Source: Sambucus nigra (taxonomy: Eukaryota; Streptophyta; Magnoliopsida; Dipsacales; Adoxaceae). Taken from it: DNA of 64,000 nt. Location of the stretch: contig OX422215.1 of the NCBI GenBank assembly GCA_949130495.1, positions 6,797,302-6,861,301 of the forward strand, given 5' to 3'. Both the position numbers and the translations under genes were made by a program. The notes beneath the pieces are model-generated. The model was not told the origin of the DNA, made no database searches, and worked only from the letters and a program-made list of their open reading frames with translations. Shown in pieces: positions 45,953-57,224 of this stretch (the first letter of the stretch is position 1; the number at the start of each line of letters is the position of its first letter).

Positions 45953-47241
45953 AATTATTTATAAATAATGATTTGAAAGCTTTTTGGTGTATTGATTTGA
46001 CATTTTCAACTTTTATGATTTAAGGTAGTTTTGTTCTCCCGTAGTTTATTTGTATACTATTCATATTTATCCATGTGTGTATGTGACACATGCTACTTGT
46101 TCATCTTATATGTATACTTTGTAAATATTATTCATTTTACCCATGTTGTGTGACTTATGACTTGTTGTCATCCGTGTAGTGGGGTTAATGTAAGTATAAT
46201 TAATTTACGAGCATGTTTGGGGATTAAAATATGGTAGATAATTTATACTCGAATTATGAAAATTGATTTATATGCTGATTAAATTCGGAGAATAATTATT
46301 TTTAATTGTTAAAATTGTTGGACGATTCGTATGTATCCCTTAGCCAAACAATCTATGGAATGTTCAGATGATAGTTGATAGAAAAGTATAACGAGATTCC
46401 ACACCGTCTCGCATGAAGTGAGGTGCAAATTTCATATATAGGCTCGAAATCTATGTATATACCTTATGAGTAAATAAGATTAATTAGTTTTTATGTTGGG
46501 ATCTTAGTTAGAGTGTCATATTGCATACACTTGATATATGTGCACGCACGATTATGTTTAGTGCACTTAGAGAAGTTTTATGAGCTAATGAGTTTCCAAC
46601 TCCCCTCCCCAATAGTTTTATAATTGTATTTCAGGTTTACACACATGTTGGATTCATTAAAGATATTTGAATTTTTTGGGACGCATGAGACGTTGTAGAT
46701 GCTATGTGTACTTTATTTTTATAAAATAAAAGTTATATTTATTTCATTTATTGCAAAAAGAGATAGTTATATATTTGATTTCCGCTCCAAGTTTGTAAAC
46801 GGGATTTACTCCTATATACAAATTGAGAGGATTAGTGAGCTTGAGATATTTGTAACTTTTGTTGGTTGATACAAATAAAATAATTCATTTTCCGTGGACG
46901 TATCCATATTGGTGAACGACGTTTATCTTGTCTTGTGATTTTTGGTGTTTGTTTTATCTTTATTTTATTGTACTTTGTATTTAGATTATATTATCCTGTT
47001 AACTCTTGGGTCATTATTTATCTTGGATCTTAGACGTGCATAAATCACTCCTTTTGAGTGAGTATCCTCACAAAAAGTTGGTATAACAACCTTGGATTGT
47101 AGGGTCTTTGCTTTGTGTGCGTCCAAAGAGTTTCATAAAATTCCAAAGTAGTATTTTGGGCTTAGCCTGATTATTTCTTGATAGGAGACTAGTTTTAACG
47201 ATTAGAGAATGACTACATTTAAGGTTGCAAAGGTGTAAATG
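45953..47241. other. AT-rich flank, possibly with a copia LTR
   Basis: No gene. A possible LTR runs from TGTTGGGATC (46494) to TCCTCACA (about 47073), followed by TTGGTATAACAACC (about 47078), which resembles a decayed iMet primer site. Only one LTR is visible, so this is tentative. Confidence 0.35.
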
Positions 47242-47606
47242 GTGAAGTTTGACTTGGAGAAATATGATGGTAAATCCATCAATTTTGGCACGTGTCAATG
47301 TTAAATGAGAGATTTGTTAATCCAACAAGGTTTGCATAAGGTGTTGAGAGGCATTTCGACTAATACCAAGGATATGTTGAAGGATAATTGGAATTAATAT
47401 GACTTATAAGCTATCGAGTTAAATCTCGCACAAAATGTGATATATTATGTAATGAAGAAAGATTACGTAGAGTCAATATAAAAAATGGATGATAAAGACA
47501 CGACGAAGAGCATAGATAATCATTTTAACATCAAGAAGAACTTGTTGCAATTTGATTATATTGATGGTATGTCAATGTTTGAACATCTTAATGAGTTTAA
47601 TAAAGG
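47242..47606 (+). pseudogene. gag: Copia (Tnt1-type) gag fragment
   Basis: Reads VKFDLEKYDGKSINFG, MRDLLIQQGLHKVLRG, ELNLAQNVIYYVMKKDY and LLQFDYIDGMSMFEHLNEFN. This is the UBN2 gag pattern of Tnt1-like copia elements, in one frame with about four stops. It stops abruptly at about 47606 and nothing else of the element follows. Confidence 0.75.
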
Positions 47607-47775
47607 CATGGGGAATGAATTAGTAACGGTACATTAACGTTACAAAAAAATTATAGCGCTAAAATTCCATTAGAAAGAGGCGTGGGGATGAATTAGTAAC
47701 GGTAATTTATCATTAGAAACCACGGATTACTAAAGAAAATTTATCATTACTAATGAACAAATTACCGTTACTAAT
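47605..47775. repeat. Inverted repeat with GTAACGG motif
   Basis: ATTAGTAACGGTAATTT (47692-47708) and its exact reverse complement (47759-47775) form a 17-bp stem. A direct duplication of GAATTAGTAACGGTA-type sequence lies at 47615 and 47690. It could be the edge of a DNA transposon such as CACTA, but no transposase or terminal CACTA was seen. Confidence 0.6.
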
Positions 47776-48388
47776 TACTGAAATACCAATGGAGTTTTGC
47801 CATTACAAAACATTTTATAACATATTTTTATACTATATTGAGCACAAATATTGTAACAGATTTTCAAATCTTCTAACAATATAAGTCCGTTAGTAATATT
47901 AATGGATTTTTCAAACACACACACACAAAGAAAAACGGTTGGGTGTACAATTTACCTTTATTGTCCTTCAAAAACTGAAATAGTAGGGCTATTTTAGTCA
48001 TTTTAGTTTTTTATAATGGAGAGAATCTTTTTGTTTCTTTTCTTCTTTCGATATTTCTTTCATCCTTTTGAATTTTGTTTTTCAACTTTTTGAATTTTAT
48101 GTCTGTCCTTTTCTTTTTCTACTTTTCTTTGTTTTTCTCTTTATTCTTTTGTCTATTCTGATTTTCGTCTTGCTGGCATAGTTTGTTTGCTGTTGTCATC
48201 ACTTGCGCATCTTGTTGGCTAATTGCATATTGGCTTGATAATTGTCTATTGCATCTTGGGAAATTCTTTTTTCTTTTCTTATCCTTCCATCATATTTTCA
48301 ATATTGTGTCTGGTGATGGAATCACATGTGTCTTCTTTTTGTTGATAAGCATTTATTTTTTGGAGAGAACTTCTTTCGTGTTCTACTG
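47776..48388. other. AT-rich sequence with no recognised feature
   Basis: Contains a short CACA run near 47919 and T-rich stretches around 48000-48180. The open frame at 48183-48440 has no recognisable motif and ends inside element E. Confidence 0.5.
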
Positions 48389-51300
48389 TGTGACACCCCG
48401 CCTAATAAAATACCGGTTGATCAGTCCTATACCAAATTAAAATAGGAATCCCAGTTGGTTCATCCTTAGCATCACCGTCGAAAACTTTTTAAAACTTACT
48501 AACCACCTACTATTCCAAAAGCTGGTGCCAAATTTTAACTTTTGAATTAACAAAACAGTACATACGGAAATAAATATAAACCATTCACACAACTGAATAA
48601 AACTCAACATAATGAATAATTAAATAATTTGTCGAATAAACCATCGTCCACCAAAGTGAAATCCAATACAAACATCCAACACCTGAATAAATAGATCTGA
48701 AAACTGCACTGAGAAGTCTGGGCGACAAGCCCTAAATAAAACTGGAACTGATAAATGATTCCTACTCTAGGAATGAATGAATGATGCGTCTCATCCGAAC
48801 TCCTGCTAGCATCCACATATGCCGCAGCTCCGTGTCCCTGGAATAAAATATCAATCCCGGCGTCCCTGTGGCTGGACACCTAAAAGGTTTTGAAAATAAT
48901 TTTATAGCAAGGGTTAGAACCCAAAACATTTTGAAAATATTTAGCAAGTGAATTAACTGCAGTAATTTAAAATATATGAATGCGCTCCATATTTAAGTTA
49001 GTGTCACACTCTCTTGAGGACATTCTCACCTCTCCACTAAAGTGTACACCTAACGATTACCTTAACCCCACCTAGTTGTACTACCCCGTCCAACTAGTCC
49101 TTGTAATCCGTCCTTGCCTTTCCACTCTAAACCGAGTATTATTATCCATGGGTTATAAGTTATTTCACTAATTAACTTAATTAATTTCCTTTGAATAATG
49201 ACATATAACTGTGACACAAGTTATATAAAATAATTCCATCACACACTGTATTATTACCCGTATATAATATTTACTAGCATTATATACGTACCTTTACCAC
49301 AACATCAACATATATATATATATACACATCCATCCCTCCAAGTATACCCTCACCGAATGATTCCCTCTAAAATGCTATCTCACTAGGTGTGCTTACATAA
49401 CCTAGTTCCCCAAGTTGGAATCGCTCACCAACTTGGCCCAAAATATAAACATTGTGGAGGCGGTCATATTCCTTCTCTGAAAGTGAGATAAATCCCTCAC
49501 CCTTATACCGGACGCTATAACCTGGTGATATACTCGCCCTACTCCTCAAGCTAGGGGATTCACCCACATCGCGCAACCTCCCTTGATAGCATTAGAGTAT
49601 ATAGATTGAACAAATATCTAGTCACTGATATTTAATATCACACACAATATATACACTTATATATATACTATCACTACACCGTATATATATAATATAAATT
49701 CCGGCTTTACCGTGCACTCAAAATCCCGTAACACTAGCCTGAAATTTCCCGAGTCTCTGGCCTGACTCAACTAAATAAATTTTCTCGCTTATTAAATTAT
49801 CATCTTCCCGAGTCTATGGTCCGATTCTAATATATTCAATTCACACCTCAATTAATATAATATTTTTCCTCGAGTCTATGGTCGGACTCTAATATAAATA
49901 CTCTACACTTGAATTTATATGAAATTTGCCCAAGTCTACGATTCGACTCTCATTTAATTAATTTACACATTAAATTAATTAATACTAAACCGAGTCTGTG
50001 GTCTGACTCTCATTTAATTAATTTACACATTAATTAATTTATACCAATCCGAGTCTGTGGTCTGACTCACATTTAATTAATTTATACATTAATTAAATAT
50101 ATACTAAGCTGAGTCTGTGATCCGACTCTCATTTAATTAATTTACACATTAATTAAATAAATACTAAGCTGAGTCTGTGATCCGACTCTCATTTTACACA
50201 TTAATTTGATAAATACTAAGCTGCGTCTGTGGTCCGACTCTCATTTAATTAATTTACACATTAATTTAATACTTTTTCGAGTCTACCTTCCGACTCTACT
50301 TTCATTAATTAACACATCCATTAATTTAATAACTTGGTGTTACCCAACCATTATTCCCGGACTCTCTCACTTGGCCCATAACTTAATATTTTCCGAGTCT
50401 ATATTCCGACTCCAATTTAATTCATTCTCTAAATAATTACTTTAAATACTTTGGTGTCACTTAACCAACATACCCAGACTCGCTCCCTTGGTCCATATCT
50501 TACTATTTCCCGAGTTTACATTCCGACTCTAAATGAATTAGTTTATCTCCAAACTTAATTCACTACTTTGGCATCACTTAACCATATAGCCGAACTCGCT
50601 CACTTGATCCGTATCTCACTATTTTAGAATATAATTTCTCAAATCCATCCATAAAGTTCCCCACATAAATTCTCCCTAGTCCCAATTACTTTTTCCCATA
50701 ATTGCTAGGAATATGTGTTTCATAATTATTTATCACTTATTAATGTATGGAACTTAAATTCCTAATTAACTTCCCCTTATATAACAAACTGGCCGAGCTG
50801 CCCAGATTTCTGCATCATCGATCGATCGAACCCCCTGGATCGATCGATCGATTGTCCCAGACTTCGTCTTCTCTAGCGTACTATTCGTCCATTGACGAAA
50901 AACTAAGGTTTATTTTCTCAAATCCCAACCTCAAACCAACTTATAATTCATCTCATTACATCTCTCATGAACTATAAACATTATCTAAACCTTTTGGCAT
51001 CATTAACACTACGAATCTTTACCCACTTAAGAACACCAATCCCTATGGTACAATTCCAATTCCAGATTCAAATTCCACCATTTATGTTCCGGGTTTCTCA
51101 TTCAAACCAGATATCTATACTCAGAAATATATAACACAACTAGTTCTTACTTTGAATCTCATTCAATTGTTCCATTAACAAAACCCCATTTTTTGAATCC
51201 ATTTATACCCAAAACGGATTTTGGTTTACACATCACATAAGTATGAATTGAATATCACAATTAATCATCACAACAAGTTAACCACTTGCCTGGGATTGTT

Positions 51301-51852
51301 CGTAGGGTCTGATCTGTTGTAGGGAATGGTTTGATGACGAACCCTCACTTTTGCCCCTTAATTTGTCTCCAAAAAGGTTCCCAATTGCTATTGACTTGCT
51401 TTCCCCCAAATTTCCTCTCAAGCCCTACTTCTAGAATTGGTGTTAACTGCCGTTCAACACTTCTCCATTTAGGTTAAAACCCTTAATCCCGTTTTTGGCC
51501 ACATGGGCCTAATTAAAATGGCCCGAATCACTCCGTGTGGACCCGACTATGCCCAAAAATACCCCGAGACCCAATTACTACCCCCGGGTACTCTTTTCTG
51601 ACTATCTCGACCCATCCGGACTCAACCGTGCACTCAGAATTATCATCCGAAATACTTTTTGTCATTTCCAAATTTCGACCTCAAAATGCGACACACATTA
51701 ATTCGGACAACTAAACTTAAAGTCGCCAATTATAAATAATTCTTCCACTCAAATAAATTCTCTAAATTATAATTTAAGTTTCTCCAATTTAAATATTTTT
51801 ATAACTCCCAAAAATAATTAAATATCAAATCCTCAAAATTACGGGGTGTTGA
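48389..51852 (+). repeat. 5' LTR of element E
   Basis: 3464 bp. The final CA has changed to GA. It includes a tandem array (49752-50300), a stack of CGATCGATCGA palindromes (50817-50852), and TATATA runs near 49310 and 49630. No protein-coding feature is recognised within it. Confidence 0.75.
49752..50300. repeat. About 60-bp tandem repeat in E's LTR
   Basis: Units contain GAGTCTGTGGTCTGACTC followed by an AATTAATTTACACATTAA spacer. Start points at 49992, 50051, 50111 and 50171 are 59-60 bp apart, and a fifth near 50223 comes after a short deletion. More diverged copies precede and follow. The core GAGTC...GACTC is itself an inverted repeat. Confidence 0.85.
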
Positions 51853-51866
51853 TGGTATCAGAGCAT
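51853..51866 (+). other. Primer-binding site of E (iMet type)
   Basis: TGGTATCAGAGCAT directly follows the LTR. Confidence 0.85.
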
Positions 51867-52035
51867 CAGATTCTAGTGTCCTTAGGATCTGTACGGCTTT
51901 TTACATTTCGGCTTAGCAATCTTTGATATAGAGCCCTATTATAGGATTGTTGTATTCTCATACGTATGCGCATATATGTTCTTCTGCCAAATTTATATTT
52001 GAGAGTGAACTCATACGATTCGATTCTCATTCCAG

Positions 52036-52803
52036 ATGCCACCCAGGAGAGGGAGCACCTAGGGCAGCAGGGGGAGTTGAGATTAGAGAGGCTCATCAGG
52101 AGAAAGAGTTACCGCAACAACTACCAGAGATGATTTCGGCAGCACATGTAACTGAATTAGTGGCGCAGGCAGTTGAAGCGACAATGGTCGCAATGGCAAG
52201 GTACTTTCCACGAGATCAGCCACAGGCGTTAGTGGTACCAGATGTTCAGGCCACCCGGGGTCATCGGGGTGGCAGCAAGTACGACAGGTTTTTCAAAAAG
52301 GGCATCAACCAGAGTTTCGAGGGGGTTCAGATGTGGCACTGGCATGTCAAGGAAGAGAGATATCCAGCGTCACCTACGCATAGGAGATTGCGATGAGGTG
52401 CGAAAGCAAATTCTTGCCACTTTTAGTTTAGTGGGAGCAGCGCAACAGTGGTGGGAGTCGATCACCACAGTTGAGGAAAGGGATACACTAGCTAGTACAG
52501 AGTTTTGGGTGCGGTTCGACAGCAAGTATTTTTCCTCCAGCGGTTTAGACCGAAATGAGGAGAAAATTAAAGAGGTGACTCAGGGAGACAGTTCAATGGT
52601 CGATTACCAAGAAGAATTTACTCGTTTGGCAAATTTTGTACCGGATGAGGTAAGCGATAAAGAAAGAAAGTAAGGTTTGTGGATTGGTTAGTCAGGAGAA
52701 TCAGACAACATTTAATTGGTAATTCCTCATTAGTAGCTTATACTGATGTCATTAATGCAACACTCCTGCACTGTCGGGAATATCGCTTCCACGTGAAAGG
52801 AAG
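52036..52803 (+). pseudogene. gag: gag of element E (broken, truncated)
   Basis: The probable start is the ATG at 52036 (MPPRRGST), with a frameshift soon after. The body reads ISAAHVTELVAQAVEATMVA, then in another frame LVGAAQQWWESITTVEERDT, FWVRFDSKYFSSSGLDRNEE and MVDYQEEFTRLANFVPDEVS. This is the Retrotrans_gag domain of chromovirus type. A stop at 52671-52673 and a frame change follow, and the sequence turns unrelated near 52803. Confidence 0.75.
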
Positions 52804-54013
52804 TGTGTCCATCCCCGACCTTGCCATGAGGGCGGGCGCATGGAGGAAAGGATCCTTCGGGTCCCGTTCGTCCCTCTCGGGAGAGCTTCGACCGGCGTCG
52901 TTTGAGATGTGGTGTAAGAATGTAGAAAGATTCAGAGTCGCCAGTCTATTTTACTCAAAACAGACAAAAGAAAAAGGGGAAGCCACCCCGAAGGATGGCA
53001 TCCAAAGACATACTGGTGCGTGCGAAACCAAGATGATTCGAGAAGGGTTCGGAGGCTTAGTTACGAAATGGGAAGGTGTTAGGCAGCCATTCCGCCCTTT
53101 CGGTCTCTCATGAATATTTGCTATTTTCCTTTTGTTTCCCCCTGTGATATGTGTGCATGTGTATATATAGAATGGAGGTATGAATCCTCGACTTGTATCA
53201 TGGAAAAGATAAAGCGAGTCATACGTAGGAAGATATAAGAATAATATTAGAAAAATAAGATTTACGCGATTACCCCTACGTTGATCGTTATAATGGAACG
53301 ATAACGTATATGGAGTAATGCGTCACTAAGGGAAAGTATATAGAATATAAGGAAAATGGATTTAGAGAAGATAGAAAATGAGAGAAAAAGTGAGAAAAAG
53401 GACTCGAGTCTCGGGTTTTACCCCGAGATGCCTACGTAGCCTATAAAGGCATCAAAGTCCACGTAGTTCGCATACAAAACGAGGGGTGGGGTTTATCCCA
53501 TAAATCCAAATGGGGAATCTCTTATTTGTAAGTGTGTGCGTGTGTGTAGAAAAAGTGTTTTAGTTATGAGAAAAGTGTGAAAAAAAGTGTGAGAATCCCT
53601 ACTCGGAATTTATGAGCAAACCCTCTTTTTCTTATTTTTTGGGTTTTATGAAAATAAAAGATGTAGAATAATACTAAATAAAAAGTATATTAGGATGTGT
53701 GAGATGAGATAATAAAAGTGCTAAATAAGAAAACAAGTTATTGGGAATTTAAGAGAATTTAAGAGAGAGTTTGAGAAAGTTGGACCTTCTTGAAGATCTT
53801 GAGCTTGATCTTGAATGTTGGAGAGAAGCCCTTGCACTTGGATGATGATGGAGAGTGGCTAATTCACCAAGTTTGATGAAAAGGATGATGAAAAGTGGAA
53901 GTAAAAAAGGGATTTGGAAGTTGAAATCACGCTACCTTCGAGAGAGGTTTCTGGGATTCGCTTAGAGAGATTTTTATCAGATCTAGGCCCCCTTGCAAAT
54001 GAGGTGAAGGCCT

Positions 54014-54082
54014 CCTTTTATAGGCCCAGGTAAGTTCCGATCAGCATATATCTGTTCCTACCTATCGGCAGTTGCCGATAGG
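54014..54082 (-). promoter_or_regulatory. Probable LTR promoter of F: palindromes plus TATA box
   Basis: On the minus strand, a perfect inverted repeat CCTATCGGCA-GT-TGCCGATAGG (54082-54061) and a variant half-palindrome (54046-54035) precede the TATA box CTATAAAAGG (54023-54014). This places the transcript start near 53990. Confidence 0.6.
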
Positions 54083-54149
54083 CAGGGTCTGGAACCTGCC
54101 ATTTGGCAGTGCACTTCAGGATTTTTCAGAAAATCGATCACCGAGGGCA

Positions 54150-54990
54150 AACTGTTGGTCAGAATCGCGCACGAGGCATACCATTGGAAAGGTAATTTAG
54201 ATACCTTTGAAAGTACTTTGGACCTCTCCCAGGTTCGGGAGTTGACTTCAGGTCAAATATGGCTCGGAAGCATTTATCGGTCCATTGGACGGGAATCGTT
54301 CGGACGCAAATGGATCGTTCGTCCGCATGGTAAGTTCGAATCATGCACGGGGAAGACCGTTGGAAATTTTAGGATATGTACTTTGACATTCCAAAGAGTT
54401 TGACCCGATTTGGGGAGTTGACTTTGGTCAACCGATCCCGGGAAGCATTCGGTGTCCTCTCGGAGTCGAACGAATCGTTCGTCCGCATGGTAAGTCGGAA
54501 TTGTGCACGGGATGGACCGTTGGAAAGGGTATTTAGTGACTTTTGAAGATTCATTTAGCCTAAGTCAATCTGAAGAGTTGACATAGGTCAAACAGAGCCC
54601 GGGAGCGCCCGGTGGCCTCTAGATCAAGTATCGGATGCAAACGGGTCGTTCGTACGCATGGTAAGTCAAAATCATGCATGGGGTGGTCTGTTAGAAAGGG
54701 TATTCAGTGCCCTTTGAAGATTCATTCAGTCTCTATCGAGACAAAGAGTTTGACTTTTGGGTCAAACTGAGCCGAGGAGCGCTCGGTGGCCTCAGGGTCA
54801 AGTTTCGGACGTAAACGGGTCGTTCGTCCGCATGGTAAGTCAGAATCGTACACGGGGTAGTCCATTGGAAAGGGTATTCAGTTACCTTTGAAGATTCATT
54901 TAGTCTCGATCGAGACGAAGAGTTTGACTTTTGGGTCAAACTGTGTCGGGGAGTGCCCGATGGCCTCCAGGTAGGGATATGACCTGGGTT
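54150..54990. repeat. About 170-bp tandem repeats in the U3 part of F's LTR
   Basis: CGTTCGTCCGCATGGTAAGT or a near-copy recurs at 54316, 54476, 54647 and 54821 (160, 171 and 174 bp apart). A diverged unit precedes them. Later units contain AGTTTGACTTTTGGGTCAAACT, an inverted repeat. The array is upstream of the LTR TATA box. Confidence 0.8.
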
Positions 54991-55057
54991 TACAGTGGTG
55001 AAGGGAGGTACTAGGGACCTAAGGAGAGTTAGGGGGTAACATAATGGGGTGTCTACA

Positions 55058-55309
55058 GATCCCCTCGACGGGTGAATTTGGAATAAATAACGACCGTCGA
55101 ATAGACACCACATGATGCCTTTGAGGGAGTATGATCGATTAAGAGGGTCGAGGCTGATTCTGTAGACCTAAGAAGTGTGCTGGGGATGAATGACGATCGG
55201 AGGTTTAAGTCGATTCTGAGGACCTGAAGTGGTGATGGGGGGTGACCAATTCTGCGGGTCAAAGGCAAATCTGCGGGCTTAAGTGATGAGGGTGACCGAT
55301 TATGCGGGT
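55058..55309. other. Start of the 3' region of F with precursor-like repeats
   Basis: Non-coding. Short repeats such as TCTGCGGGTCAAAG and TCTGCGGGCTTAAG between about 55240 and 55320 lead into the regular array. Confidence 0.5.
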
Positions 55310-56620
55310 CAAAGCCAATTCTGCGGGCTACGGGACCAATTCTGACCCAAAAGTGGTGACGATCGAGGACCGAGGTCAATTCTGACCTAACTCAGGTGAC
55401 AATCCAAGATCGAGGCCAATTCTGACCCAAAAGTGGTGACGACCGAGGACCGACGTCAATTTTGATCTAACTCAGGTGACGATCTAAGATCGGGGCCAAT
55501 TCTGACCCAAGAGTGGTAACGATCGAGGACCGAGGTCAATTCTAACCTAACTCAGGTGACGATCCAAGACCGGGGCCAATTCTGACCCAAGAGTGGTGAC
55601 GACCGAGGATCGAGTTCAATTCTGACCTAACTCAGGTGACGATCCAAGATCGGGGCCAACTCTGACCCAAGAGTGGTGACGACTGAGGACCGAGGTCAAT
55701 TCTGACCTAACTCAGGTGACGATCCAAGACCGGGGCCAATTCTGACCCAAGAGTGGTGACGACCGAGGACCTAGGTCAATTTTTACCTAACTCAGGTGAC
55801 GATCCAAGACCAGGGACAATTCTTACCCAAGAGTGGTGACGACCGAGGACCGAGGTCAATTCTAACCTAACTCAGGTGACGATCTAAGACTGGGACAAAT
55901 TCTGACCCAAGAGTGGTGATGACCGAGGATCGAGGTCAATTCTGACCTAACTTAGGTGACGATCCAAGACCGGGGTCAATTTTGACCCAAGAGTGGTGAC
56001 GATCGAAGACTGAGGTCAATTCTGACCTAACTCAGGTGACGATCCAAGACCGGAGCCAATTCTAACCCAAGAGTGGTGACGATCGAGGTCAATTCTGACC
56101 TAACTCAGGTGATGATCCAAGACCGGGGCCAATTCTGACCCAAAAGTGGTGACGACCGAGGACCGAGGTCAATTTTGACCTAACTTAGGTGACGATCCAA
56201 GACCGAGGCCAATTCTGACCCAAGAGTGGTGACGGCCGAGGACCGAGGTCAATTCTGACCTAACTCAGGTGACGATCCAAGATCGGGGCCAATTCTGACC
56301 CAAGAGTGGCGACGAACGAGGACTGAGGTGAATTCTGACCTAACTCAGGTGATGATCTAAGACTAAGGACAATTATGACCTAAGAGTGGTGACGACCGAG
56401 GACCGAGGTCAATTCTGACCTAACTCAGGTGATGATCCAAGACCGGGGCCAATTCTGACCCAAGAGTGGTGACGACCGAGGACCGAGGTCAATTCTGACC
56501 TAACTCAGGTGACGATCCATGACCGGGGCCAATTCTGACCCAAGAGTGGTGACGACTGAGGACCGAGGTCAATTCTGACCTAACTCAGGTGACGATCCAA
56601 GACCGAGGTCAATTCTGACC
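55310..56620. repeat. 80-bp tandem array in F, made of alternating 40-bp half units
   Basis: CTCAGGTGAC marks units at 55391, 55471, 55551, 55631, 55711, 55791, 55871, 55951, 56031, 56104, 56184, 56264, 56344, 56424, 56504 and 56584. That is sixteen points exactly 80 bp apart except one 73-bp step. Each unit is two related 40-bp halves: one with GATCCAAGACCGGGGCCAAT and one with GACCGAGGACCGAGGTCAAT. The two halves alternate strictly. GGTCAATTCTGACC within them is a short inverted repeat. Confidence 0.95.
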
Positions 56621-57122
56621 TAAAGAGAAGATTGGATTTTGATTTTGCTGGAGAAAGAGATTTTGTGATTTTGATTTGAGCTGGGGAGCTAATAGCTGGG
56701 GAGGATTTTAGGAGACCTCGCAGGGGGGAACAACCTATTTTGGGTGCTGTAGGAGAATTTCGCTAGGGGAGTAATCAGGGGATCCTTAGGGATCCTCCGG
56801 AGCTTTGCCGAGAGGAGTTTTCACTTAGTTTTTGAGGATTCCCCTGGGGAAGAGGGGTTCCCCTTGAGGGAATGCGAAATTTTCTTGGTAAAAGGGCTTT
56901 AAATCCTTCCTGGGATTTTTAGGAATTTTTCGGGGATTTTTCGAGGCTTTCTGGTATTTTTTAGGAATTTCTGTACGAAATTTAAAGGGGGGTGCCGATC
57001 GGCATAGTATGAAGGATGCCATTCGACAGTGGCACGGACTTTTGGGCTACCTCGGGAAGGCAAGGGGTCAGTGCTGATCGGTATGGTAGGGGGAGGTGCC
57101 GATCGGCATAGTGCTTGGCATC
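56621..57122 (+). promoter_or_regulatory. Upstream region of F antisense gene 1 with TGCCGATCGGCA palindromes
   Basis: Non-coding. The perfect 12-bp palindrome TGCCGATCGGCA occurs at 56993-57004 and 57097-57108, with a variant TGCTGATCGGTA at 57072-57083. A TGCCATTCGACAGTGGCA segment lies at about 57017-57034. Confidence 0.65.
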
Positions 57123-57132
57123 CTATATAAAG
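57123..57132 (+). promoter_or_regulatory. TATA box of F antisense gene 1
   Basis: CTATATAAAG, 15 bp after the last palindrome and about 95 bp before the ATG at 57225. The following bases (GGGGGCGAATCCCCTCATTT) resemble those after the LTR's TATA box on the minus strand. Confidence 0.65.
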
Positions 57133-57224
57133 GGGGCGAATCCCCTCATTTTTCACAGCTTCTTTTGCTTTTTCTCTCTCTGCGATTCTTCTACTAATCG
57201 TTCTATCATTCTGATCTTTAAGAA

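Larger units (their letters stand above)
48389..52803 (+). mobile_element. Element E: Tekay/Del-like chromovirus, truncated by F
   Basis: A long LTR starting TGTGACACCCCG and ending CGGGGTGTTGA is followed directly by an iMet-type primer site and a chromovirus-type gag. This LTR start and its near-complementary end are typical of Tekay/Del elements. The internal region is cut at about 52803, where element F begins; protease, RT and integrase are not in the window. Confidence 0.75.
52804..55057 (-). repeat. 3' LTR of element F
   Basis: Ends TGTGTCCATC and GGTGTCTACA. GATCCCCTC just to the right (55058-55066) is the polypurine tract on the other strand. Reading from the left, the segment 52914-53100 (CAGAGTCGCCA..., GGTTCGGAGGCTTAGTTACG, GGTGTTAGGCAGCC) resembles a pattern common in plant gypsy LTRs. 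Only one LTR is in the window. Confidence 0.6.

Noticed and set aside
46494..47073. A complete copia element around the gag fragment
   Set aside because: Only a possible single LTR and part of gag are seen. No second LTR, TSD or pol could be found, so only the fragment is annotated with confidence.
48183..48440. An 85-codon hydrophobic frame before E's LTR
   Set aside because: T-rich low-complexity sequence gives hydrophobic residues by chance, and the frame runs into the LTR.
52679..53113. A 144-codon frame running across the E/F junction
   Set aside because: Its first part is E gag and its second part is LTR sequence of F; the open frame is a chance fusion.
55310..56620. The same CRISPR-like impression from the 80-bp array in F
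   Set aside because: There are no unique spacers; both 40-bp halves are repeats.
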